Origin: Calothrix sp. FI2-JRJ7
Lineage (GTDB): Bacteria; Cyanobacteriota; Cyanobacteriia; Cyanobacteriales; Nostocaceae
Reading direction: 5' to 3'
DNA: 64,000 nucleotides
NCBI GenBank assembly: GCA_019359675.1
Contig: JAHHGX010000074.1
Span: 1 to 64,000 of the forward strand
Shown: positions 43,975 to 53,967 of the stretch, in pieces
Layout: each line of letters opens with the position of its first letter
Position numbering within the stretch: position 1 is the stretch's first letter
Notes under the pieces: model-generated
The model's input: only the letters and a program-made list of their open reading frames with translations
What the model was told of the DNA's origin: nothing
Database searches by the model: none
Translations under genes and position numbers: made by a program

Positions 43975-45258
43975 TTAGTCATGAATCATATTGACATGAT
44001 TGTAATAAAATTTATTTTTTGACCGACAATAGTACGCAACCAGGCATACAAAACTTACTTGAAATATAGCTTCTTGGCAAAACCTTCCTATTCCATGTGT
44101 AATGGCTATCATTGATGGGCTAATTAATCCTATATAAAGGAGCCTACTAAAGTAACTTTTTTGATAAATTGAGGATATCCATAGATGTTTAAAAATATAT
44201 CCTATTATTGCTAACAGAAAACAACCAAAGTAACCAAACTCCATAAAAGAGTCTCCAATAGCAGTAACTGTTACACCTTTGGGAAGACTATAGCCGTATA
44301 AATCTTTTAATAAATTTGGATTAAAAATATTAAACTGTAGAGATTTTTTAAACTCAGCACCTAAAATTTGTGCGGGAACATACTGGAATACGATACTGTC
44401 CCAAAAACCAGTGCCATAGCCATACATATTTGTACGCTCTACAGCGTCCATTAATAAAGCAGCATTTCTTAATTCCAATATCTCGCCTTTTTGTTGTGTT
44501 GCAAATGCCTTTTGACTTAAAGATTGTATTTGCTCCCAGTTGCCGCTAAAAACTAAATTCCAAAATTCACCACGTATTTCAGCAAATAAAGGAATAAGAA
44601 CACCTATCATGACTATAGCTGTGATAACTGCCCATCTTGGAGGTGTATAGCGACGAATTAAAAACAATGAAACACCTACTACAATAATAAATGTCATCGT
44701 CGGTTGTCGGCGCCCTATTAAAACCTGTTGAAATGGATACCAACCTGCTAAAAGTGTGTATATAAAATTACTTATACTTGGGTGCTTAAATAACTGTAAA
44801 AGAAATATAGCAAACGCAATGTAAGAAACATTCGTAAAAAGATAATATATAGTTGCTGGAGTCCCTGACTTTAATACACCATCAGTTTCTGCAATTGTAC
44901 GAGCTAGTAAAAAATTAGATAACCATCCTATTAACATTAGAGCTATTCCGGCTCTAAATAGCTTCCGTTCGTCCATTGTTATATTTAGCTTTACTAACCA
45001 TTTTCTGTTTGGCTTTATTTCATAACCCAGCCAACAGGCACCTACACATAAACATGATACAAATAATACCCTTTCTAAAGCTTCTTGACTTACTTGACCA
45101 GGGTTATCAATTAAGGCAGATACTTGAGGCAAAATAAAAGAAGTAAACAAGGCGCCCATAAAAAATGGGTATTGGTAAATTCGCTCAACTCGAATTATTC
45201 CCCAACCTAATATGCCAAGGCAAATTAAAATTAGTAAATATTTATATACTTCAAGCAT
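43975..45258 (-). CDS. Wzy-like polysaccharide polymerase (O-antigen ligase/polymerase type)
   Basis: This 427-residue polytopic inner-membrane protein has about 11-12 hydrophobic helices with a large loop in the middle (about 230-330) and a second loop near 300 containing the short QYVPAQILGAEF stretch. No strong sequence motif is expected in Wzy proteins. Position among GTs and the membrane topology support the call. Together with the Wzc-like protein it would form a Wzy-dependent pathway, although Wzm/Wzt also occur in the locus. Confidence 0.72.
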   Translation of the reverse strand: MLEVYKYLLILICLGILGWGIIRVERIYQYPFFMGALFTSFILPQVSALIDNPGQVSQEALERVLFVSCLCVGACWLGYEIKPNRKWLVKLNITMDERKLFRAGIALMLIGWLSNFLLARTIAETDGVLKSGTPATIYYLFTNVSYIAFAIFLLQLFKHPSISNFIYTLLAGWYPFQQVLIGRRQPTMTFIIVVGVSLFLIRRYTPPRWAVITAIVMIGVLIPLFAEIRGEFWNLVFSGNWEQIQSLSQKAFATQQKGEILELRNAALLMDAVERTNMYGYGTGFWDSIVFQYVPAQILGAEFKKSLQFNIFNPNLLKDLYGYSLPKGVTVTAIGDSFMEFGYFGCFLLAIIGYIFKHLWISSIYQKSYFSRLLYIGLISPSMIAITHGIGRFCQEAIFQVSFVCLVAYYCRSKNKFYYNHVNMIHD

Positions 45259-46495
45259 AATACGTTAAAGTTTGCAAAAGTTTACTCTCCGAATCTTTTA
45301 ATGTATCTTGTAAATAATTGCGAATATTAGCTTTTTTTTCTAAACTATTACCCATGTTATAAACTTTCAGAATTTTATCAGCAATTGCTGATATGTTTCT
45401 AATCGGTACAATAAAACCATCGATTCCATCTCTGACAATAGAACCTGAATTAGGAGTAGTAATAATAGGCAAACCAAAACTCATTGCTTCATAAGTCACC
45501 ATTGCAGACCCCTCACAAATAGAAGGCAAAATAAATACATCTGCCCAAGTATATAAATCTTTAATTTGAGAGCGGGAAACTCTTCCTAAAAATTCACATA
45601 CGTTACTATATTCATTAACACGCTGTAGCTTAATTTCTATAGTCCCAGCTATTTTACAAGTAAAAGGTATTTTGCCTTTAATTTTTCGTAAAGCTTCTAA
45701 TAAATACGGAATTCCCTTTCGTAATCCTACTGAGCCAGCAAATAATATTTTTAATTCATCTTGTTGTATACTCTCGTTTACTCCTTGAGCTTGAACTAAA
45801 TTTTCATCTTTGAGACGCCCTATTGGTAGTACAAATATTTTATTCGCATCAACTCCCCTAGCTATCAACGAGTCTTTAACAAAGTTAGAACCACATATAA
45901 TTTTATCTGCTAAGTCTTGTTCACCTTGTTCTCGCTGCAATAATTCTAAATCACCATCATTAATTGTAAACGGTGATAATGACCATCCTTGCCAAAGCTT
46001 TTCCTCTTCTTGCAAAATTTGATGTACAAACGAACGTTCAGCTTGTGTTTGGTCTAAAATACAGCGAAGTCGCTGTTGTTTTGCGTATTCAAACAATTCA
46101 AGAGAAGTACTATTAAATCCATAGATGGTATTAGCATTTCCTAAACCTCTATTAATGAATCGTTGGCAAAATGCTTTTCCTCCCCAGGCATATATTTTTC
46201 CTGCTTCTTCGATTGGAGCTTTTTTTAAAGCTTGTATAGCTTGATAAGCTAATAAAGGAAAATGAATGATGTCAGCGTTTTTAAGACCTGGCTCGTATCT
46301 ATCTAAACCTTTTTTAAGCAAGTTGGGTAAATGTTTATAAATTCTGGGATAGCGTAATAAGTTCGCCAGCACGCTATGCCCTGAATAAAAATCTGTGTAT
46401 AGTTTATCCAAAATACCCCAACGATGAAATAAAAGAGGTTCTTGATAGTGTTTTCTGGCGCCTGGTTGTGCTACTAAAACCTTGGTATTTTTCAT
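45251..46495 (-). CDS. Glycosyltransferase family 4
   Basis: This 414-residue GT-B protein opens KNTKVLVAQPGARKHYQEPL. The N-terminal half has a long Trp/Tyr-rich region (GWSLSPFTINDGDLELL), and the donor domain has ILFAGSVGLRKGIPYLLEAL and PSICEGSAMVTYEAMSFGLP (E-x7-E). Its end overlaps the Wzy-like gene start by 8 bp, showing operon coupling. Donor unknown. Confidence 0.88.
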   Translation of the reverse strand: MKNTKVLVAQPGARKHYQEPLLFHRWGILDKLYTDFYSGHSVLANLLRYPRIYKHLPNLLKKGLDRYEPGLKNADIIHFPLLAYQAIQALKKAPIEEAGKIYAWGGKAFCQRFINRGLGNANTIYGFNSTSLELFEYAKQQRLRCILDQTQAERSFVHQILQEEEKLWQGWSLSPFTINDGDLELLQREQGEQDLADKIICGSNFVKDSLIARGVDANKIFVLPIGRLKDENLVQAQGVNESIQQDELKILFAGSVGLRKGIPYLLEALRKIKGKIPFTCKIAGTIEIKLQRVNEYSNVCEFLGRVSRSQIKDLYTWADVFILPSICEGSAMVTYEAMSFGLPIITTPNSGSIVRDGIDGFIVPIRNISAIADKILKVYNMGNSLEKKANIRNYLQDTLKDSESKLLQTLTYYA

Positions 46496-46517
46496 ATTAA
46501 AGTCTCACACGTAAGAT

Positions 46518-47633
46518 TTAATCACAGAGAGAGGTAAGTAATTCACTATAACAGGCGCCAACTTTTTCAGGAGCATATCGCTCAAGATAAGCTGAACGAA
46601 TAATTTTTGGTGATATTGACTGTTGTTCTATTAATTTTGCAATTTCCATCAGGCTGTCAGCGAAGTTGTTCGGATTGGCGGAGTGAACTATTCTGCCAAG
46701 GCGGGAATCGCATAAAATGTCTGGGAATGCACCTGCTGAGGTTGCAACAATTGGTCTACCACAACCCAAAATTTCCAAAGCTGCTAAACATTGTCCTTCA
46801 ATGCGAGAAGTAAAAGCAAACATGTGGCATGACGTTATAACATTTTCTATTTGATTATTAGGAACACTGCCATGAAAAATAACGGAAGATGCGATGCCAA
46901 GTTTTTCAGCTAGTTGTTCTAATTGCTCACGCAAATGACCATCTCCAAATAGATGTAAACTAGGCTTTTGAGATTGTGTATTTTGATTATATGCTTGTAT
47001 ATATTTATCTTTAAAACAGCTAAATGCTTCTAGTAATAAAGGAATATTTTTATCTTCTACCAATCTACCTAAAAATCCTATTTTTAATTCTCCTAGTGCT
47101 AACGGTTCGATTTTACCAGGTTGATGAGGGATATAGGAAATGATTTCTACCCGTCCTTGATAGCCAATTTGACGCAAATCATTTGTAAATGCGGAACCTT
47201 GTACTATGATTAAATCAAAGAGATTCAAGACATCTAATAGATGATTTTTTTCGGTATTGCTACTTGGAGGTAAAGGTCTATAAGGAGTAATATAAATAAA
47301 CTTGGTTTTTTGACTAGCTTGCGCTTTTATTTTCTTTAATATATTAATATTAATGAGTTTACCAAAAATAACTATATCAGCTTCCTTAACTTGTTTTACT
47401 CCAATAGGTAAAAGTAACCATTCGGGCAAATTCCATTGACAACCCCACCGCCATGAAGTGCGAAAAATTTTTACTTTTGCCTGTTCAATAGACTTGAGCA
47501 ATGGTGACATCTGACCCCAGCAAACTAAGCGACAATCGTATTTTTGACTCTGAAGATAACTGAGAAAATTTTTGCAGAAAGTCTCGATTCCTCCTATTCG
47601 GGCAAATCCGCTAAAGTAAAAGACTATGTTCAT
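46518..47633 (-). CDS. Glycosyltransferase family 4
   Basis: This 371-residue GT-B protein has an N-terminal FSGFARIGGIETFCKNF, the classic GGIE/GG(I/V)xxH/F donor-acceptor opening, and a donor domain with LGRLVEDKNIPLLLEAF and TSRIEGQCLAALEILGCGRP (E-x7-E). Upstream residues MNIVFY at 47633 look like a normal start. A sugar acceptor is not predictable. Confidence 0.9.
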   Translation of the reverse strand: MNIVFYFSGFARIGGIETFCKNFLSYLQSQKYDCRLVCWGQMSPLLKSIEQAKVKIFRTSWRWGCQWNLPEWLLLPIGVKQVKEADIVIFGKLININILKKIKAQASQKTKFIYITPYRPLPPSSNTEKNHLLDVLNLFDLIIVQGSAFTNDLRQIGYQGRVEIISYIPHQPGKIEPLALGELKIGFLGRLVEDKNIPLLLEAFSCFKDKYIQAYNQNTQSQKPSLHLFGDGHLREQLEQLAEKLGIASSVIFHGSVPNNQIENVITSCHMFAFTSRIEGQCLAALEILGCGRPIVATSAGAFPDILCDSRLGRIVHSANPNNFADSLMEIAKLIEQQSISPKIIRSAYLERYAPEKVGACYSELLTSLCD

Positions 47634-47659
47634 ATATTTTAGATAAATTAACTATCCTA

Positions 47660-48367
47660 TTATTTATTAAAAAATCGCTCAATAATTCTTGATGCTCCTC
47701 TTACGTACTTTGCTAAATATTTAATGTACAAGTAATCAAACTTTGGTATATCACAACATTTATTATTTAAAAACAAAACATCTCCATTATTTTTATTAGA
47801 AAAAACTATACAAGTAAAATCAAGATATTTTAAATGCTTTTTGATTGCTTGAATCTCTTTGGCAATAGGAAATGCAAAATCATGAAACTCAACTGTAATT
47901 TGCTTTATCTTGCTGATTGTGTCATCACTCATTGAGTGAAACAAGTCAATTTCTGCACCTTCTATATCAACTTTTAGTAAATCTATAGACTCAATTTGCT
48001 GCTGTTGGATAAAAGTTTCTAAAGAAACGCCTTCTACAGTAATAGTGTCTATAACATTACTTACAGACCATTTATCAACATGATTATATTCTGGGTTATC
48101 TGTAATAGCAAATTTTACAGGTTCATTGGTTAGAGAAATAGCATAGTTAAATTTTTTAATTAAAGGAGTTTCAACAATTTGGCTATACAAAGAAGGTAGC
48201 GCCTCCACTGCATAACATTTACATCCAAAGAGGTTACTTACTTGATTAGAAAACTCACCTAAGTGAGAACCTAAATCAATAACTGTAGAATTAGAATTAA
48301 CTAAATTAGAATAAAAATGATGCCCTCTAACTGAGACTAAGCCTGATATATTTTTTATTGATTTCAT
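47660..48367 (-). CDS. FkbM family methyltransferase
   Basis: This 235-residue FkbM-type O-methyltransferase has VIDLGSHLGEFSNQV (SAM motif I) near residue 32, YAVEALPSLYSQIV, and the family signature IDLLKVDIEGAEIDLFHSM, ending in a strand VTIEFHDF-like (ITVEFHDFAFPI). It probably methylates a sugar hydroxyl. A GTG start at 48385 is possible; the ATG at 48367 is preferred. Confidence 0.9.
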   Translation of the reverse strand: MKSIKNISGLVSVRGHHFYSNLVNSNSTVIDLGSHLGEFSNQVSNLFGCKCYAVEALPSLYSQIVETPLIKKFNYAISLTNEPVKFAITDNPEYNHVDKWSVSNVIDTITVEGVSLETFIQQQQIESIDLLKVDIEGAEIDLFHSMSDDTISKIKQITVEFHDFAFPIAKEIQAIKKHLKYLDFTCIVFSNKNNGDVLFLNNKCCDIPKFDYLYIKYLAKYVRGASRIIERFFNK

Positions 48368-48430
48368 AAATCTGATTTGGTTCACACAAATTTTCTACGA
48401 AGTGGATAAATTTTGATAGCAGTATAAATT

Positions 48431-49618
48431 TTACCAACCGTGCAAATCATTCAGCCAGTAGCTGAGAATAGGCGATTTTCCAATAAATTCTCTAATTGCT
48501 GAACGTAGGCGGGGGGGTAAAAGCTGAAAACGACGAAATGGAGGTTTAAAAGCTTCTGGTTGCTGACCTTTTTTACTTCTTTCAATTGGCTCAAGTTTGG
48601 CAATTTTATAAATTAGAGATTCATAACCTTGCCACATGATTGCTTCGTTGAACTTGGAACGTGCGCGTTCAACTACATTAGCACTAAAAGCTTGATAGTT
48701 TTCAATTGCGTATAATATTTGTTTGGCTAAGGTTTCTATATTCCCTAATGGTGCAAATAGTCCTGTTTGATTTGGCATCGCGATTTCTTTTGTACCACTG
48801 TCAACATCCCAAGCAACTGGAACACAACCCATACTCATTCCTTCAACTGTTGCCATGCCAAATGCTTCAAAACGACTCAGCATGAGTAAAACTTTTGCTT
48901 CGGCAGCAGTAGAGAAAATTAACTCACGTTGAACGTGACCATAAATATAAATATGCTTAAAGTTAGGTAGATTTTGAATTTTTGCTTTAAATTCCGGCGC
49001 CATATTACCAAACCAGTGCAACTTGCCCCTAAAGCCTTGTTTATTTAGTTGTTTCCATAAGCTCAGGACATCAAGACTTCCCTTAACCAAATTATCGCCA
49101 CCCAGGAATATTAGTGAGTCTTGCCGTGGTACATTTTTTGCAGGTGGTTCAGGAAAAACAGTACCGTTATAAATCACAAATAGCTTCGATGGCTGTTTTA
49201 ACAGGTGTCGAAATTTACTAGCGACAGTCTCGGACACAGCAATTATCGCTTCTAGATTATCTTCCTCTTCCAGACCTGGGCGCCAAGCTGAAGGTGGAGC
49301 ATCGTGGACAACATAAACACATTTGATGTTCGGAGGCAAGTAGGGAATTACAGGGTCAAATTCGCTACAGGCATTAAAAAATACTACATCCTGTGGATTG
49401 TCCTTTAGCCATTGCAGCAGGATTGCAGGTGTTTCTGGTGCCTTTGCATACAACCCTAAAAAGGATACTTGGAAATTATCACCAGTTATCCAGGTGGGTT
49501 TAGCAAGTAAGAGCATTGTAGTCTCATGTCCAGCTTGAGCAGCTTGACGACAACAGGACAAAACGACAGGGGATATTCCACCACTGTGATCGCTAGGAAG
49601 TAGCCAACAAAGTTTCAT
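48431..49618 (-). CDS. Glycosyltransferase family 4
   Basis: This 395-residue GT-B protein opens CWLLPSDHSGGISPVVLSC, has LIFLGGDNLVKGSLDVL and the E-x7-E motif in SRFEAFGMATVEGMSMGCVP near residue 270. The C-terminus carries a Lys/Arg-rich segment (RSKKGQQPEAFKPPFRR) typical of membrane-associating tails. The ATG three codons inside the open frame (about 49618) is preferred. Confidence 0.88.
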   Translation of the reverse strand: MKLCWLLPSDHSGGISPVVLSCCRQAAQAGHETTMLLLAKPTWITGDNFQVSFLGLYAKAPETPAILLQWLKDNPQDVVFFNACSEFDPVIPYLPPNIKCVYVVHDAPPSAWRPGLEEEDNLEAIIAVSETVASKFRHLLKQPSKLFVIYNGTVFPEPPAKNVPRQDSLIFLGGDNLVKGSLDVLSLWKQLNKQGFRGKLHWFGNMAPEFKAKIQNLPNFKHIYIYGHVQRELIFSTAAEAKVLLMLSRFEAFGMATVEGMSMGCVPVAWDVDSGTKEIAMPNQTGLFAPLGNIETLAKQILYAIENYQAFSANVVERARSKFNEAIMWQGYESLIYKIAKLEPIERSKKGQQPEAFKPPFRRFQLLPPRLRSAIREFIGKSPILSYWLNDLHGW

Positions 49619-49661
49619 TTGTAGCAATCCAGATTTTATTAACTATTTATTCTAGATTTAA

Positions 49662-50768
49662 CTAGCTAATTATCGCTTTTGCTACGTCAACTTCATCTAA
49701 AAGGTATGAAGCAAGAATTTTGACGTGTTCTGCTCCTCTATGATTAGCGTACCACTGACGAGCATTGTCTGCGATAGATTGCAGTTGCATTGGAGTCAAA
49801 TTGTTTAATTGTTCGTCAGCAACTGCATAATGCTTGTTAATTTTCAGCCCAGTTGTTTCTATGAGATTGTATTGAGAACTAACGGGAATTAATCCATGAG
49901 AGCAGTAAGCAGCAAAAATGCCCGACTTACCTATATCCTCTGGACAGTGACTATAGTCGAAGAATCCGGCCAATGAAGTTAACATTAATTGACTGACGAC
50001 TTCGGCAGGCTGTTCTCCCATTTTAACGACACGGATCCCAGCTAATTGGGGTAATTCAAGTTGACTTGACGAGCCGATATCACAAATTTCTTCAATTTCC
50101 AAAATTTCGCAACTGAGCAGGAGCTCTTGGAGATATTTGTTATAAACACGACAACGAGAGTATTCTGCTCCAAATACTATCATTCGACGTTCACGTTTTA
50201 CTAGATCGGGAACATGCTTAGGTTCACCAATATTTGAGAAAACGGGGACACATACTATGGAACACTTTAGCCATTTTGAAAGAATAGCTTGATACCTAAC
50301 ACTCGGTGTTATAACATTATTCGCAATTTTAGCGATGCCGCGCGCAGCAAAAAAACGGTGAGGATAAAAAAACTTTATTTTATTCTTTAAACTAAAAGTC
50401 AGACTTAACTCATGAAAAATTACTACTAATTTCAAATGGTGTAGTTTGACAAATGATTGTAAAACTTTCATTAACCAATATTGATTAGAGAAACCTCCTC
50501 CTTCAGGTTGAGAGTAATGTACAATTATTGTGTCAGTGTTTTTCGGAATTAAAGACAAAAAAACTTTCAATTTTTTTTGAGATAATATGTTTATGGGAAA
50601 TCCATTAATTGCCGATGGTATCTGAAAATTTTTATAAATCGGAAAGGGAATTAGAAAATGAGTGAAGACTCCATAATCTTTAAATAATTCCTCTGCCAAT
50701 TTCAGTGAATATGTACTAATCCCACCAATATCTGTTGGTGGATGAGGTACAATTTGTATAATTTTCAT
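49662..50768 (-). CDS. Glycosyltransferase family 4-like, atypical
   Basis: This 368-residue protein opens KIIQIVPHPPTDIGGISTYS, a GT4 N-terminus, and includes VVIFHELSLTFS, but the donor half departs from the usual pattern: the E-x7-E motif is replaced by HCPEDIGKSGIFAAYCSHGL. Some GTs use such a variant or act as partner subunits. It fits the GT block by position. Function uncertain beyond a sugar-transferase fold. Confidence 0.7.
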   Translation of the reverse strand: MKIIQIVPHPPTDIGGISTYSLKLAEELFKDYGVFTHFLIPFPIYKNFQIPSAINGFPINILSQKKLKVFLSLIPKNTDTIIVHYSQPEGGGFSNQYWLMKVLQSFVKLHHLKLVVIFHELSLTFSLKNKIKFFYPHRFFAARGIAKIANNVITPSVRYQAILSKWLKCSIVCVPVFSNIGEPKHVPDLVKRERRMIVFGAEYSRCRVYNKYLQELLLSCEILEIEEICDIGSSSQLELPQLAGIRVVKMGEQPAEVVSQLMLTSLAGFFDYSHCPEDIGKSGIFAAYCSHGLIPVSSQYNLIETTGLKINKHYAVADEQLNNLTPMQLQSIADNARQWYANHRGAEHVKILASYLLDEVDVAKAIIS

Positions 50769-50778
50769 AATAAGTTAA

Positions 50779-51810
50779 TTAATGAACTGTGATTTTTGTT
50801 TCAAGTTGCGTGCGTATCTTGTTTACTATAGTGAGGTAGAAGAATTTGGCACATATCCATAAAGTATAAAAAACCATTTTTAAAGAAAAGCTACAAAGGA
50901 AAGCTTGCCTAATTTGGTTTATAGCACCGTACATATCACCCTTGTTAACAAATTGACTTGCCATACCAAGTGCAAGTGAACCATATCCATTTAATGATTT
51001 TTGGGTCATATAAACACAATCACTTGGCAAATACTGCTGCATAGCACTAATTGCAGTTCTTATATCCTGCACATTCTTACCAGTACGTACAAAACGTCCA
51101 GTTAAAGATGATGAGCTATGACGGTATAAAGCTAAAGGTTCAACTTCGTACCAAATGGGATAGGAGGCTGCAATACGAACCCACATTTCCCAATCTTCAG
51201 CCCAACAGAACATACGACGGTCGAATCCTCCTAGTCGCTCATATACATGACGCCGCACTACAATTGAAGGAGTTTGAATACGTTGGTATTCAGTAATTCG
51301 CTCCAACCAATTGTTTAAGACACCACTTTCAGATTGTTCTAATGCAGAAATACTAGTCCAATGTCCTTGTTCATCCATAGTTATAGTGCGACAGAAAGCA
51401 GCTCCGACTTCGCAATTCTCCTCAAAAGCACGTTGCAACTTGCTATAAAACCCATCCCTTACACAATCATCTCCATGTAGAAGATGTATTAACTTTCCGC
51501 GAGATCGCAGCAGACAAGTTTCAAAGTTTTTAATGTAACCAACATTCTCTAGTTGACGATAGAAACCAACACGACCACATCCTAGTTCTTTAACTACTGC
51601 TTCGGGGTCATCTTTGGTAGAGCAATCGTCTACTACCTCAATCTGCATAATATCTCGACCTGGGTCTTGCTCAAGCACACTTGCTAGAGTTTCCCTTAGA
51701 TAATTAGCACAATTATAGGTAGGAATCATTACAGACCAAAGTGGACGAGGTTGAGCATCTAAAATTGGTGGAATAAATCCACGGTGAGAATTGATATCAC
51801 TCATAACCAT
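50779..51810 (-). CDS. Glycosyltransferase family 2
   Basis: This 343-residue GT-A protein opens WSVMIPTYNCANYLRETLAS. Metal and nucleotide motifs follow: EVVDDCSTKDDPEAV, LIHLLHGDDCVRDG (the DxD equivalent HGDD) near residue 115, and RMFCWAEDWEMWVRIA (ED acceptor region). Start at 51810 or the Met at 51804. Donor unknown. Confidence 0.9.
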   Translation of the reverse strand: MVMSDINSHRGFIPPILDAQPRPLWSVMIPTYNCANYLRETLASVLEQDPGRDIMQIEVVDDCSTKDDPEAVVKELGCGRVGFYRQLENVGYIKNFETCLLRSRGKLIHLLHGDDCVRDGFYSKLQRAFEENCEVGAAFCRTITMDEQGHWTSISALEQSESGVLNNWLERITEYQRIQTPSIVVRRHVYERLGGFDRRMFCWAEDWEMWVRIAASYPIWYEVEPLALYRHSSSSLTGRFVRTGKNVQDIRTAISAMQQYLPSDCVYMTQKSLNGYGSLALGMASQFVNKGDMYGAINQIRQAFLCSFSLKMVFYTLWICAKFFYLTIVNKIRTQLETKITVH

Positions 51811-51919
51811 TTATTAACTATTAGATATTACTAACAATTTTGATTTTAAATTTTTAAAAGGCTGATTTTGTAAGGTATGAATGTCTTTCTATCAAGTCGT
51901 GTTTATTAACATGCCTTTT

Positions 51920-52828
51920 TCAGCTATATTTCTTGGAACCATTCCGAAAACGAAAGGGTCTTCTGATATTCCATATGAGTAAAGCTAAATATTTATTTGT
52001 GTATTCTATGGCCTCTTTATTATTACTAATTTTCCTCCTATAAATTTTCTTCCAATAAATTATAGCCAATTGCTTATAACACTCAGATAGAAGTAATTTG
52101 ATTTTACTCTGATATTTAGAGTCTAGATATTCGTCTAGACAATAACACCAGTTTACCATTTCTAACAGACCTTCAACTTGACTTTTTTGTGACCAATTTC
52201 CTTGGGAATGAAGTCGATATACACTCATAATCTCATCTATATATCCAATATTCCCATGCTGAGACGCAAAAAGTTGTATTATCCTATCAACAAAATCTAC
52301 TTTATAAATCCAGTCAGGAAATTCGTGTATAAAGCCTTGTCGATAAATTATTGAAGCAGTTGGCATCAAATTATTAAATAAAAGTAAATCTTCTAAATTG
52401 AAGACCTTTTGAGGTAAAGCTTTATGATATTCTAATGTGCTGCCATCATGACAAAGATATAAGGCATTATGAAAACAGATTGTATAGTCAGGGTGTGTAT
52501 CTAAAAAATCTACTTGTTTCTGTAGTTTGTAGGGAGAAGTCCAATAATCATCTCCTTCAATAAGTGCTATGTAATTGCCTCGACACGCTTTCAAAGTTTG
52601 AATAAGATTATCATGCATTCCTAAATTTTTATCAGGAAGTAGTAAGCGAATTTTATCTGGATATTCTTTTTGATAACGAATGAGAATATCGCGCGTATTA
52701 TCTGTGGAACAGTCTTCACCGATGACAATTTCATAATCAAAATTAACTTGTTGCATCAGGACACTTTCTAGTGCCTGGACAATAAATTGCTCGTGATTGT
52801 ACGTAATCATTGCCACGCTTACTTTCAT
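51920..52828 (-). CDS. Glycosyltransferase family 2
   Basis: This 302-residue GT-A protein opens SVAMITYNHEQFIVQALESV. It has IGEDCSTDNTRDILIRY, YIALIEGDDYWTSPYKLQKQ (DxD) and FHNALYLCHDGSTLEY, typical of one GT2 subgroup of cyanobacterial EPS loci. The C-terminal half is a helical region rich in Tyr/Lys. It lies in the GGCGCC-free part of the locus. Confidence 0.9.
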   Translation of the reverse strand: MKVSVAMITYNHEQFIVQALESVLMQQVNFDYEIVIGEDCSTDNTRDILIRYQKEYPDKIRLLLPDKNLGMHDNLIQTLKACRGNYIALIEGDDYWTSPYKLQKQVDFLDTHPDYTICFHNALYLCHDGSTLEYHKALPQKVFNLEDLLLFNNLMPTASIIYRQGFIHEFPDWIYKVDFVDRIIQLFASQHGNIGYIDEIMSVYRLHSQGNWSQKSQVEGLLEMVNWCYCLDEYLDSKYQSKIKLLLSECYKQLAIIYWKKIYRRKISNNKEAIEYTNKYLALLIWNIRRPFRFRNGSKKYS

Positions 52829-52865
52829 AGGAATACTTTCTAATAATCTTAATTAATTTTAATAC

Positions 52866-53825
52866 TTACAGTGTTAACTTCTCTGCTTTTAAAAATTCCT
52901 GTTTAAATCTATTAGCTGATGTAGCTAAATTATTATGATGAACCTGAACATTATAGTTATCGCCATTAATAATGTCCATCAGATATAACCCATAGCTGCT
53001 TTTAGCCAATGGTTTGGCGAGTTGATAAAGTTGGTTTGCATCAATATATCCTAAGCGGTAAGCTATTTCTTCAATACAAGCTATTTTCAATCCCTGTCGT
53101 TGTTCCAGAGTTTGAACAAAGCTAGCAGCTTGGTGAAGGGATTCATAGGTACCAGTGTCAAACCAAGCGTAACCTCGACTTAAAAGTTCGATTCTTAGTT
53201 GACCCCGATTGAGATAAACTCGGTTCAAGTCGGTGATTTCTAGTTCATTGCGGGCTGAGGGTTTGAGCTGATCTGCAATTTCTGAAACCTGAGAATTGTA
53301 GAAATAGATACCTGGTACAACATAGTTAGACTTGGGAATGCTGGGCTTTTCCTCTATATTTACTACCTGACCTGCGTCATTCAATTCAACCACACCATAG
53401 TGTTGAGGTTCAGCTACTCTATAACCGAAAATCAATGCACCCTCTCGCAATTGGGCTGCACGAGTAAGCACGTCAGTTAAGCCATACCCATATAAAAGAT
53501 TATCACCTAAGATTAAGCACACGGAGTCATTGGCGATAAAATCTTTGCCCAATATAAAAGCCTGTGCCAAGCCATCTGGTCGTGGTTGTTCAAGATAGCT
53601 AAACTTGAGACCCCATTGACTACCATCCTGTAAAAGTTGCTGGAATAGTGGCAATTGGCTAGGTGTAGAAATAACCAAAATTTCCCGAATCCCAGCCAAC
53701 ATTAGAATTGACAAGGGATAGTAAATCATTGGTTTATCATAAACAGGCATTAGCTGTTTACTCACCACTTGGGAGATTGGGTATAACCTTGTTCCAGAGC
53801 CACCAGCTAGAATAATGCCTTTCAT
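52866..53825 (-). CDS. rfbA: Glucose-1-phosphate thymidylyltransferase (RfbA/RmlA)
   Basis: This 319-residue nucleotidyltransferase makes dTDP-glucose, the first step to dTDP-rhamnose and other dTDP sugars. The pyrophosphorylase motif is [16 protein letters not shown] at the N-terminus, followed by [49 protein letters not shown] and [17 protein letters not shown], all RfbA hallmarks. It is about 25 residues longer at the C-terminus than typical RfbA. No rfbB, rfbC or rfbD lies in the window; the pathway must continue elsewhere. Confidence 0.95.
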   Translation of the reverse strand: MKGIILAGGSGTRLYPISQVVSKQLMPVYDKPMIYYPLSILMLAGIREILVISTPSQLPLFQQLLQDGSQWGLKFSYLEQPRPDGLAQAFILGKDFIANDSVCLILGDNLLYGYGLTDVLTRAAQLREGALIFGYRVAEPQHYGVVELNDAGQVVNIEEKPSIPKSNYVVPGIYFYNSQVSEIADQLKPSARNELEITDLNRVYLNRGQLRIELLSRGYAWFDTGTYESLHQAASFVQTLEQRQGLKIACIEEIAYRLGYIDANQLYQLAKPLAKSSYGLYLMDIINGDNYNVQVHHNNLATSANRFKQEFLKAEKLTL

Positions 53826-53967
53826 GATTAAGACCTCAAATAGTTTACCCTGTTTGTTAACGTAATTGTGGTGTTTTTATTAGCCCCTTTAAATTTAATT
53901 TTGAGATAAAAATAAAAGCTTTCAAAGTTTGAATCAAATGTTAACTCAAAACCTAGTTTTCTAATCA

